Below, piece after piece: positions 1 through 6,081 of a DNA stretch of 7,176 nt. Both the position numbers and the translations under genes were made by a program. Location of the stretch: the NCBI GenBank assembly GCA_028286505.1, contig JAQBRK010000046.1:1-7176 (forward strand), read 5' to 3'. Origin of the DNA: Parcubacteria group bacterium. Lineage in GTDB: Bacteria > Patescibacteriota > Minisyncoccia > Phycocordibacterales > Phycocordibacteraceae. Positions within the stretch are counted from its first letter, which is position 1. Every line of letters begins with the position of its first letter. The notes beneath the pieces were generated by a model. That model saw only the letters and a list, made by a program, of their open reading frames with translations. It searched no databases and was not told the origin of the DNA.

Positions 1-1
1 C

Positions 2-286
2 TTTCTTACCGCAACGTTTGCTGAACGTGAAAAGCTCATCGCCAAACTGCTTGAGCGAACAAAAGCTGATAAAGACGAAGACAAGCAGGCTGCACGTGGC
101 GAAGCCCTGCGTCTGGTGGAAGGACTAATGCAGATAGGGTATGACTCGATACAGAAAAAGGAGAATGCCGAGCTGCGAGTCTTTTTGAGCGATCTTGATA
201 GGTTCATTCCGATACTTCACGAACGCTCCGCGCCCTACAAGCTCATTTTTGAGCATATCCTTCTCACGCTACCGAAGGGTCTGTAG
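2..286 (+). CDS. C-terminal part of an unrecognised helical protein (5' truncated)
   Basis: Reading from base 2, 94 codons are open up to a TAG at 284-286, and the frame enters from the left edge without a start, so only the C-terminal part of the gene is visible. The residues are rich in Glu, Lys, Asp, Leu and Ala (for example AEREKLIAKLLERTKADKDE near the beginning), which suggests a string of amphipathic helices. There is no Cys, no membrane segment and no motif I can assign to a family. The protein ends in LLTLPKGL. An extended -10 promoter starts 3 bases after its stop, so it probably closes an upstream transcription unit. The coding frame is supported by its length and by codon use like the neighbours; the function is unknown. 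Confidence 0.6.
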   Translation, partial: FLTATFAEREKLIAKLLERTKADKDEDKQAARGEALRLVEGLMQIGYDSIQKKENAELRVFLSDLDRFIPILHERSAPYKLIFEHILLTLPKGL

Positions 287-288
287 CG

Positions 289-297
289 TGGTATAAC
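289..297 (+). promoter_or_regulatory. Extended -10 promoter for the lipoprotein gene
   Basis: TG at 289-290, one base, then TATAAC at 292-297 matches an extended -10 element (5 of 6 bases of TATAAT). No good -35 hexamer lies 16-18 bp upstream, where CTACCG at 269-274 is poor; the TG extension often compensates for this. Transcription would start near base 304 and give a leader of roughly 44 bases before the ATG at 348. This is a visual match only. Confidence 0.45.
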
Positions 298-334
298 TCC
301 AGTGAGGTTCGACCATTACGGCACGAACATACCT

Positions 335-340
335 GGGGAG
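335..340 (+). promoter_or_regulatory. Ribosome binding site (GGGGAG)
   Basis: GGGGAG ends 7 bases before the ATG at 348, a good Shine-Dalgarno distance. It fixes this ATG as the start, and the protein beginning there has a correct lipoprotein signal peptide. The overlapping frame starting at 302 has no such site. Confidence 0.65.
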
Positions 341-347
341 CTATCCG

Positions 348-731
348 ATGCGTGTACTCGCCGTTCTTCTCTTTTCATCGATTTTCGTTCTGACCGGCTG
401 CGCAATCGCGACGCGGGATCCGGAAGGACCTTATTCCACTCGCGAAGTCGATACGATGAACGCCTTCATCGACGCATGCTCCAAGGTCGCAGTGCCTCTC
501 ATAACAGTGCGCAGCGACGACAAGATTCCGCCGGAAATACAGAGACAAGTGGTGGAAAACGTTCTTGCGGCCATGATTCGACCTTGTGTCGACGAACTTG
601 CCAGCAAACATCCGCTCCTTGCGTGGAGGTATTCTCGGTCTGCAGCTACTACGGCCGCGACCCCGACACCCGGGCCGCGTGTCCTGAAGCCGGTTCGGAG
701 CGTGCCTGCACCAAGCCAGCCTGTTACCTAG
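348..731 (+). CDS. Small predicted lipoprotein of unknown function
   Basis: This is a 127-residue protein with a type II (lipoprotein) signal peptide: Arg2, a hydrophobic stretch at residues 3-15, and a lipobox LTGC with the acceptor cysteine at Cys18. Known lipoprotein processing would attach lipid at Cys18 after cleavage before it, leaving about 110 residues anchored outside the membrane. The mature part has a short central region with two further cysteines (near residues 44 and 80) that could form a disulfide. It ends in a Pro/Thr/Ala-rich tail (from about residue 100), which looks like an unstructured linker. I recognise no domain. The gene has its own promoter, ribosome binding site and downstream hairpin, so it is probably transcribed alone. 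The longer overlapping frame (302-814) runs through the terminator and is a shadow. Confidence 0.75.
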   Translation: MRVLAVLLFSSIFVLTGCAIATRDPEGPYSTREVDTMNAFIDACSKVAVPLITVRSDDKIPPEIQRQVVENVLAAMIRPCVDELASKHPLLAWRYSRSAATTAATPTPGPRVLKPVRSVPAPSQPVT

Positions 732-751
732 ATCTAGTTCTCACTTCACCT

Positions 752-773
752 CGCCCCGGCAATCGCCGGGGCG
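752..773 (+). terminator. GC-rich hairpin terminator after the lipoprotein gene
   Basis: A perfect 9-bp stem, CGCCCCGGC (752-760) with GCCGGGGCG (765-773), closes on the 4-base loop AATC. It lies 20 bases after the stop at 731 and is followed by TTGATAATTCT, a weak T-rich tail. It sits between the lipoprotein gene and the frr promoter, where a terminator is expected. The poor T tract is the main reservation. Confidence 0.6.
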
Positions 774-800
774 TTGATAATTCTCGTAGACGCACTCATT

Positions 801-809
801 TGCTACACT
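801..809 (+). promoter_or_regulatory. Extended -10 promoter of the frr operon, probably giving a leaderless mRNA
   Basis: TG at 801-802, one base, then TACACT at 804-809 fits an extended -10 element (4 of 6 bases). TTGATA at 774-779 resembles a -35 box but lies 24 bp away, too far for normal spacing. Transcription would begin about 6-8 bases after the -10, at 815-818. The frr ATG is at 818 and has no ribosome binding sequence before it, so the mRNA should start at or just before the start codon. Confidence 0.5.
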
Positions 810-817
810 ACTGACTA

Positions 818-1369
818 ATGGCATATGACTTCAAAGCGCTGAACGCGCACATCAAGGAAACCGAGGAATGGCTCCAGCGGGAATTCACCGGTATCCGAAC
901 CGGTCGCGCGACGCCGCAAATTCTCGACAATGTGAAGCCTGAAATATACGGCGCACTGACGCCTATCCAGCAGGTAGCATCCGTCACCATCGAAGATGCT
1001 CGCACGCTACGCATTCTTCCGTGGGACAAGAGCATCACGAAGAACATCGAGAAAGCCATCATCGACGCCGACCTCGGCGTTGGTGTCGGGTCCGACGACC
1101 AGGGCGTACGCGTCTCGTTCCCCGAACTGACGGCAGAACGCCGCGGCATGCTCCAGAAACTTGCGAAGGACCGTCTCGAGCAGGCACGCATCACGCTTCG
1201 CGGTCACCGCACCGACGCCATGAAAGAACTCGAAGCTTCCGAAAAAGAAGGAGGTATGGGGCAAGACGACTTGAAGCGCTATAAGGAAGAATTGCAGAAA
1301 CTCATCGATAAGGGCAACGAAGGTTTGGAGGCGATCGGGAAGAAGAAAGAAGTTGAAATAGAGAACTAA
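818..1369 (+). CDS. frr: Ribosome recycling factor
   Basis: RRF works with EF-G in the cytoplasm to split the post-termination 70S ribosome so that subunits can be reused. The 183-residue product is close to the usual 185 or so. Residues 1-30 and about 105-183 form the helical domain I, and residues 31-104 the small beta domain II. Conserved pieces are visible: GIRTGRATPQILD at 25-37, IYGALTPIQQVASVTIEDARTL at 43-64 (allowing for family variation), AIIDADLGV at 80-88, and FPELTAERR at 101-109. Arg131 in the GHRTDA segment corresponds to the arginine needed for ribosome binding in the family. The start at 818 matches the family N-terminus and lies just downstream of a -10 box. It is the first gene of a three-gene operon; the next ATG begins 2 bp after its TAA. 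Confidence 0.97.
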   Translation: MAYDFKALNAHIKETEEWLQREFTGIRTGRATPQILDNVKPEIYGALTPIQQVASVTIEDARTLRILPWDKSITKNIEKAIIDADLGVGVGSDDQGVRVSFPELTAERRGMLQKLAKDRLEQARITLRGHRTDAMKELEASEKEGGMGQDDLKRYKEELQKLIDKGNEGLEAIGKKKEVEIEN

Positions 1370-1371
1370 TC

Positions 1372-2928
1372 ATGCCGTTCCCACATTGGCCTCGCAGCGA
1401 TAAAGAAAAACAATCCGAAGCCTTTTCTGAGGAGTTTTTTGAACTAGTCGGGAATAAAGACCGAGAGACTACTATCGCTGCAGTAAACGAATTCAAACGG
1501 CTCATTGAAGACATGCCTGCATCGAGCCGCTCGCTTCAGGCGGGTACTCGCGAGATGGTCATACCGCTTTCTTCACACGCACAAAAGGAAGAAATCCTGA
1601 ACACGCTCTACGATCTGAATATTTTCCCATGGGAAGAGAGCGGACAACTCATCATCGATCATCATCGTGACCTGGCGAAGCTACGAAGTGCGGGATTCGT
1701 TGAAAAGGGTCTCGAAACCGTTTCCGTACGAGTCCCACGTGAGGAAGCTATGGGTGGTGCCGATGGCGCTGCGCGTTTTCCCGCTGTCTATCCGCAAACG
1801 CTGAGCGAGCAATTGAAAGATACCTCGGCGACCTTTTCCGAAAAGAAAAAAGAACAAGTCCGGGAACGGTCAGAAAGTAAGAGTGAGAGACTTGAACCGG
1901 GCGTCGACACTGAAATCGCCGATCTCGTAGATAAGTTCGATCAAGGGATTGTCGATTCTGACGATGAAGAATTCAGAACGACCATCGGGTTCCTTCCGAG
2001 TCTTCGCTTATTTCCGCAAAAATACGTGTGGGAAGGGAGAGTATTGCGCGAAAAACGGTCCGGTAAGGAGATTTCGAACGAAGAACAAGCTGAGCTTCTA
2101 GTGAAAGCACAGGAAGGCGATGCAGCTTCAATTACGACTCTCGTTCAAATCAACACCGGATTGGTACTGAAAGTGGTTACGCGTTTCCATAAATTACGCG
2201 GCGGTGACATGGATGATATGTTCCAAGAAGGAATGATAGGGCTCTTGGATGCGATAGCCACGCAGGATTCCGAGAAGGGTAAATTTTCCACGCATGCCAT
2301 GATTCATATCGAAGAGCGTGTCAGATTATTCCTTTCCGAGAAGCGCAGCACTATTCGTGTCCCGGCGTATGTGGGACAAAAAGCCTCAGAACTCGTGCGT
2401 GCGAAAAAGAATGTTGCAATCGACGGTGAGCTGCGTCCCGAAGACGTGTTCGCGGAGATTCCGGACCATAGAATGAAGTCGGGCATGAGCTCGGAAACCA
2501 AAATTCCCGTAAACGGCGTAGGGCTCGACCGTCTCGAACGCCTGTATTTGTTAAATGCTGCCTTTGATCCCCTATCGGATGACGAAGATAATGTCCTGGA
2601 TCGCGAAAACGTTCCCCATGGCGTACTTGAAGAGCCGAGTATGGATATGGAGAGAGGCGTACTCAAGCGAGACATGGAACGAATTATAAGTGCGAAGCTC
2701 CTCACACTCACTCCTCGTGAAGAGAGAACCATTCGGTCACGATTCGGGATTTCGGGTATCGACGAACAAACCTTTCAGGAAATAGGGGACGACTACGGCT
2801 CATCTCCCGAAAGAATTCGCCAAATTGAAGCCAAGGCTTTGCGTAAATTAAAGCATCCGAGCAGGTCGCGCGCCCTCCGATGGTTAACCGAATACCCCGA
2901 TAACAAATCGCTTCCGTCAAACTGGTAA
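1372..2928 (+). CDS. Divergent sigma-70 family factor with a long unrecognised N-terminal region
   Basis: This 518-residue protein has a sigma-70 core in its second half and probably directs RNA polymerase to promoters. Residues 234-275 resemble region 1.2/2.1, and DDMFQEGMIGLLDAI at 281-295 is region 2.2, the core-polymerase contact. KFST at 304-307 opens region 2.3, STIRVP at 326-331 leads into region 3, an acidic linker at about 399-426 sits where the region 3.2 finger belongs, and TPREE at 447-451 marks region 4.1. ERIRQIEAKALRKLKHPSRS at 480-499 is a near-canonical region 4.2. Oddities by alignment with E. coli sigma-70: Tyr430, Trp433, Trp434, Gln437 and Thr440 correspond to His308, Ile311, His312, Glu315 and Arg318, and Arg584 corresponds to Pro479. 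Residues 1-230 match nothing I know; about 60-125 may be folded, while about 145-200 is highly charged. There is no typical region 1.1. The gene lies 2 bp after frr and 2 bp before rseP, with no clear ribosome binding site, so translation is probably coupled. It is RpoD-like rather than ECF; whether it is the primary factor is unclear. Confidence 0.88.
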   Translation: MPFPHWPRSDKEKQSEAFSEEFFELVGNKDRETTIAAVNEFKRLIEDMPASSRSLQAGTREMVIPLSSHAQKEEILNTLYDLNIFPWEESGQLIIDHHRDLAKLRSAGFVEKGLETVSVRVPREEAMGGADGAARFPAVYPQTLSEQLKDTSATFSEKKKEQVRERSESKSERLEPGVDTEIADLVDKFDQGIVDSDDEEFRTTIGFLPSLRLFPQKYVWEGRVLREKRSGKEISNEEQAELLVKAQEGDAASITTLVQINTGLVLKVVTRFHKLRGGDMDDMFQEGMIGLLDAIATQDSEKGKFSTHAMIHIEERVRLFLSEKRSTIRVPAYVGQKASELVRAKKNVAIDGELRPEDVFAEIPDHRMKSGMSSETKIPVNGVGLDRLERLYLLNAAFDPLSDDEDNVLDRENVPHGVLEEPSMDMERGVLKRDMERIISAKLLTLTPREERTIRSRFGISGIDEQTFQEIGDDYGSSPERIRQIEAKALRKLKHPSRSRALRWLTEYPDNKSLPSNW

Positions 2929-2930
2929 CC

Positions 2931-4037
2931 ATGACAATTGTATTATTTATATTAGTTCTTGTAGTGCTTATCGTCGTGCACGAGCTCGGCCACTTCATCG
3001 TGGCGAAGATCTGCGGCATGCGTGTCGACGAGTTCGGCATAGGGTACCCGCCACGCGCTTGGGGCTTTAAGAAAGGTGAGACCGAATACACGCTGAACTG
3101 GCTTCCGTTCGGTGGCTTCGTTCGTATTTACGGGGAAGATATGCAGGATAAGGTGGAGGGTACGCAGGACATAGCTCGTGCCTTCGGGTCTCGTCCCAAA
3201 ATTCAGCAGGCGCTCGTGCTTGTCGCAGGCATCGCCATGAACCTCGTTCTTGCGTGGCTGCTTTTGACGGCAACGCTCGCGCTCGGTACCAGCCGCGCGC
3301 TCACGCCGGAAGAAATGGCTATCGCAAAAAATCCGGTACTTCTGGTTGCGGGAGTTCTTCCGGGTTCTCCGGCAGCAGAAGCAGGGCTCATGCCGGGAGA
3401 TGCCATTACGCTCGCGACGATGGGCTCGCGCAATTACACGACGCTCGATCCGGTTGAGTTCACGAAATTCATCGGCAGCGATACCGCTAACGAGCCGCTC
3501 ACCATTCATGTGCTCCGTAACGACAAACCACTTACGCTTACCGCACAGCCTCGAGCAGGCGTTATCAAGGACGACCCGACCCGCCCCGCGCTTGGCGTAT
3601 CGGTCGCTGCGGCGGGCGTGATTCCGGTGCCGCTTCTACAGGCACCGTGGGAGGGCCTCAAAATTACGTGGGAAATTACAAAAGAGACCGCGGTCGGCCT
3701 CTGGCATTTCTTCTCGGGTCTCGCGACTTTCACTGCCGACCTTTCTCAGGTGTCGGGTCCTGTGGGTATCGCAGGCGCCGTCGGCAGTGCGTCCTCGCAC
3801 GGCATCGCGGCACTCCTTGGGCTCATGGCCATCATTTCAATAAATCTTGCACTCATTAACTTCTTGCCGATACCGGCGCTCGACGGCGGGCGGCTCCTGT
3901 TCGTCGCCATCGAAGCGGTCATCAGACGACCACTCCCGGCTGCAGCCTCGCGCGCCGTGAACACCGTCGGGTTCGGCCTGCTTATTCTCCTGATGCTCGT
4001 CATCACCGCGCACGATATCTTCAAGTTCTTCGTGTAG
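2931..4037 (+). CDS. rseP: RseP-type site-2 zinc metalloprotease
   Basis: This is an intramembrane protease of the site-2 (S2P, M50) family that cuts membrane-spanning substrates such as anti-sigma factors or leftover signal peptides. The 368-residue protein has the zinc motif HELGH at residues 17-21 within the first membrane helix, giving two zinc-binding His and the catalytic Glu18. The second zinc motif, NFLPIPALDGGR at 310-321, supplies Asp318. Further membrane helices are visible at about 93-119, 293-315 and 345-362. A single PDZ domain occupies about 135-210 (GVLPGSPAAEAGLMPGDAI); E. coli RseP has two. GPVGI at 276-280 is typical of the family. The start at 2931 places HELGH where the family has it. 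The gene is third in the frr operon, 2 bp after the sigma gene. I see no convincing terminator in the 102 bp that follow. The substrate is unknown. Confidence 0.95.
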   Translation: MTIVLFILVLVVLIVVHELGHFIVAKICGMRVDEFGIGYPPRAWGFKKGETEYTLNWLPFGGFVRIYGEDMQDKVEGTQDIARAFGSRPKIQQALVLVAGIAMNLVLAWLLLTATLALGTSRALTPEEMAIAKNPVLLVAGVLPGSPAAEAGLMPGDAITLATMGSRNYTTLDPVEFTKFIGSDTANEPLTIHVLRNDKPLTLTAQPRAGVIKDDPTRPALGVSVAAAGVIPVPLLQAPWEGLKITWEITKETAVGLWHFFSGLATFTADLSQVSGPVGIAGAVGSASSHGIAALLGLMAIISINLALINFLPIPALDGGRLLFVAIEAVIRRPLPAAASRAVNTVGFGLLILLMLVITAHDIFKFFV

Positions 4038-4133
4038 CTATTTATCCGTGTGTGTTGCATAGTGCGGCCAGATGTTCCCAATGGTGGGGATGTCATAGCC
4101 ATAGCCGATTCTACGTTGGTGAGATAGGCGACT

Positions 4134-4138
4134 GGAGG
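4134..4138 (+). promoter_or_regulatory. Ribosome binding site (GGAGG)
   Basis: GGAGG ends 1 base before an ATG at 4140 and 4 bases before a second in-frame ATG at 4143. One base is too close for initiation, so this site favours the second ATG. It is one of only three clear Shine-Dalgarno sequences in the window. Confidence 0.6.
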
Positions 4139-4142
4139 AATG

Positions 4143-4766
4143 ATGCCAAAGACGATTGAAGAGCCCGCAACATTTATCGAGGCAGTGCTCCGGACTGCGA
4201 CCACGCAGCTCGTTGTACGTACTTTGCTATCGGTTAGCGGTGGCACGTATGGCCATTTTTCTACCGACATCTTTATGGCCGAAGGTCATGTTGCCGGAAC
4301 GGTCGAACGTGCGTTGTATATTCGGGCTAACAAGGGGAGTTCCCAGACTCCCGTACGCCTGTCCGATCTTAAGATAGTTCCCGGTACTCAAGCGTCACAC
4401 CTTATCGCCGATTGGTTTGCGGATATGACAATCCGACATGCCGAGGACAAAGCGCCATGGTTCAAAACCTGGCTAACTCACGAGGAATTCGTCGGTGTCG
4501 TCCTACTTAGCTCATCCGACAAGTTAGGCACACCGCTCGTGCATCGCCGGATTCCCGCCCATCACGCGGCACTCCAAGTTTACTTCGGCGCGATTTCTGC
4601 CTCGCTTTCTTTCCAGGCGCAGGAACGCAAGGAAAGAAACCTGAATCAAGATGAACGTAACAACGCCGCACTATTGAACAGACTCGCCGAACGATTCGGG
4701 CGATTCATGTGGCAGCAACAGCGAGTCATACTCGATTCGGTCATGGGCTCCGGTCAACAGTCGTAG
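4143..4766 (+). CDS. Unrecognised 207-residue cytoplasmic protein
   Basis: I do not recognise this protein. From the ATG at 4143 it has 207 residues; the ATG at 4140 would add one Met. It has no signal peptide, no membrane segment and no cysteine. The N-terminal part (about 8-90) mixes hydrophobic and Gly/Thr-rich segments and may be an alpha/beta fold, with VRLSDLKIVPG near 71-81. A Trp-containing middle (WFADM, WFKTWLTHEEF) follows, then HRRIPAHH near 135-142. The C-terminal 50 residues look like long charged helices (QERKERNLNQDERNN, then a segment with WQQQ). The gene stands between rseP and the proS promoter. It is preceded by 102 bp without a promoter I can defend and followed by a hairpin terminator. 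It could be cotranscribed with rseP or be independent. Codon use and a real ribosome binding site support it as a gene. Confidence 0.75.
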   Translation: MPKTIEEPATFIEAVLRTATTQLVVRTLLSVSGGTYGHFSTDIFMAEGHVAGTVERALYIRANKGSSQTPVRLSDLKIVPGTQASHLIADWFADMTIRHAEDKAPWFKTWLTHEEFVGVVLLSSSDKLGTPLVHRRIPAHHAALQVYFGAISASLSFQAQERKERNLNQDERNNAALLNRLAERFGRFMWQQQRVILDSVMGSGQQS

Positions 4767-4775
4767 ATTTCTTTA

Positions 4776-4802
4776 CCGCCCGGCTCCGAAAGGACCGGGC
4801 GG
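4776..4802 (+). terminator. GC-rich hairpin terminator with GAAA tetraloop
   Basis: CCGCCCGG (4776-4783) pairs with CCGGGCGG (4795-4802). After one unpaired C at 4784, TCC (4785-4787) pairs with GGA (4792-4794) and closes the loop GAAA (4788-4791), a stable GNRA tetraloop. The stem starts 9 bases after the stop at 4766. The downstream tail, CTCACTTTTGCC, has only four consecutive T. It separates the orphan gene from the proS promoter, whose -35 box overlaps the end of the T run. Confidence 0.65.
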
Positions 4803-4809
4803 CTCACTT

Positions 4810-4837
4810 TTGCCTTCAAACTCAAGGGCGCTATACT
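4810..4837 (+). promoter_or_regulatory. proS-mreB promoter, nearly leaderless
   Basis: A -35-like TTGCCT at 4810-4815 (4 of 6 bases) and a -10 TATACT at 4832-4837 (5 of 6 bases) are separated by 16 bp. Transcription would start near 4843-4845, only 2-4 bases before the ATG at 4847, so there is no room for a ribosome binding site on the mRNA. The promoter lies directly behind the preceding terminator stem. This is the best two-box promoter in the window, judged by eye. Confidence 0.6.
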
Positions 4838-4846
4838 GACGGGAAC

Positions 4847-6079
4847 ATGCGGCAAAGCCAGCTTTTCACGAAAACGAGGCGCGACGCGCCTAAAGACGAA
4901 GAGGCAAAGAATGCCCAGCTACTCATCCGTGCGGGGTACGTAAAAAAAGAAATGGCGGGAGTGTACTCCTATCTTCCTCTCGGCATAAAAGTCCTAGCCA
5001 ACATCGAGCGCATCGTTCGGCGCGAGATGGATGCCATCGGAGGACAGGAACTGCGCATGGCGACACTGCATCCGTCGGAGCCGTGGAAGCAGACCGGTGC
5101 GTGGGACGGCGTGGACGTGCTCTTCAAGCTCATGAGCCGCACGGAGAAAGAATATGCTCTCGGACAAAGCGAGGAAGAAATAGTTGCGCCTATCGCGCAG
5201 GAATACGCGAACTCCTACAAGGATTTTCCGATAGCGCTTTATCAGATAGGGCAGAAGTATCGCGACGAGCTTCGCGCGAAGTCCGGCATCATGCGCGGAC
5301 GCGAATTCGGCATGAAGGACATGTACAGTTTCCATACGTCTCAAGAGGACTTCGACCGCTTCTACGCCATCGTAAAAGAAGCATATCTGCGTATTTACAG
5401 GGAATGCAATTTGACCGCAAAAGTTACGGAAGCGTCAGGCGGAAGTTTCTCCGAAAAAATCTCCTACGAATTCATGGTCCTTACCGACGCGGGCGAAGAC
5501 ACCATTTTCTACTGCGAGGAATGCGATTACTGCGTTAACGAGGAAGTAGCGAAAGTAAAAGAGGGCGACACGTGCCCTTCGTGCAGCAAGGGAACGCTTA
5601 AGGCAGGAGTTGCTTCTGAAGTCGGGAACGTGTTCGACCTCGGCCAGAAATACGCGAAGGACTTCAAATTTATGTACAAGGACGCTGAAGGCATCGACCA
5701 GTATCCGATTGAAGGATGCTACGGTCTTGGTATCACGCGCCTCATGGGCGTCATCGTGGAAGCACTCGCCGACGAGAAGGGCATCGTGTGGCCGGAAGCG
5801 GTCGCACCGTTCCGCTACCATCTGCTCTCGCTTGCGCCGGACGACGCGGACGTGAAGGCATTTGCCGATGCGCTGTATGGCGACATGCTGACCGGTTCGG
5901 TTCTGTATGATGACCGCGACGCGCGTGCGGGAGAAAAATTCGCGGACTCGGACCTTATCGGTATTCCGTGGCGCGTTATCGTCGGAAAGGACACCCTCAA
6001 GAGCGGCATGGTCGAGCTCGTGAACAGGGCAACGGGCGAAGTTTCCAAACTTTCCCGCGAGGACTTCCTCACCCGCTAG
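4847..6079 (+). CDS. proS: Prolyl-tRNA synthetase, short form without the editing domain
   Basis: This class II synthetase charges tRNA-Pro with proline in the cytoplasm. The start at 4847 gives MRQSQLFTKTRRDAPKDEEA, the classic ProRS N-terminus, and 410 residues; an in-frame ATG at 4709 would add 46 unrelated residues across the terminator. Motif 1 begins with GVYSYLPLGIKVL at 38-50, motif 2 is YRDELRAKSGIMRGREF at 138-154, and motif 3 is GCYGLGITRLMGV at 290-302. The anticodon-binding domain covers about 321-410. Typical bacterial ProRS has around 565-570 residues because an editing (INS) domain of about 180 residues lies between motifs 2 and 3. Here only a short segment is present, with CEECDYC at 223-229 and CPSC at 243-246, a likely zinc knuckle. 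The enzyme should therefore be unable to clear Ala-tRNA-Pro itself. mreB starts 2 bp after its TAG. Confidence 0.96.
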   Translation: MRQSQLFTKTRRDAPKDEEAKNAQLLIRAGYVKKEMAGVYSYLPLGIKVLANIERIVRREMDAIGGQELRMATLHPSEPWKQTGAWDGVDVLFKLMSRTEKEYALGQSEEEIVAPIAQEYANSYKDFPIALYQIGQKYRDELRAKSGIMRGREFGMKDMYSFHTSQEDFDRFYAIVKEAYLRIYRECNLTAKVTEASGGSFSEKISYEFMVLTDAGEDTIFYCEECDYCVNEEVAKVKEGDTCPSCSKGTLKAGVASEVGNVFDLGQKYAKDFKFMYKDAEGIDQYPIEGCYGLGITRLMGVIVEALADEKGIVWPEAVAPFRYHLLSLAPDDADVKAFADALYGDMLTGSVLYDDRDARAGEKFADSDLIGIPWRVIVGKDTLKSGMVELVNRATGEVSKLSREDFLTR

Positions 6080-6081
6080 CT

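Noticed and set aside
728..737. 10-bp palindrome CTAGATCTAG over the lipoprotein stop codon
   Set aside because: It is short, has no partner site or spacing that suggests an operator, and could easily arise by chance.
302..814. 170-codon + strand frame overlapping the lipoprotein gene
   Set aside because: It runs through the hairpin terminator at 752-773, has no ribosome binding site and is Arg/Ser-rich; the 348-731 frame has a proper lipobox and ribosome binding site.
4074..4091. Small imperfect hairpin between rseP and the orphan gene (GTTCCCA, ATGG, TGGGGAT)
   Set aside because: Only four clean pairs plus one A-T and two wobbles, with no T tract after it; too weak to call a terminator.
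4095..4106. Two tandem copies of ATAGCC
   Set aside because: Only two 6-base units; not enough to call a repeat array.
4709..4846. Upstream in-frame extension of proS
   Set aside because: The 46 extra residues cross the end of the orphan gene, the terminator stem and the promoter; ProRS homologues start at the MRQSQLF segment at 4847.
5968..6081. Upstream in-frame extension of mreB into proS
   Set aside because: The 38 extra residues lie inside proS in another frame and are basic and unlike MreB; the ATG at 6082 gives the normal N-terminus.
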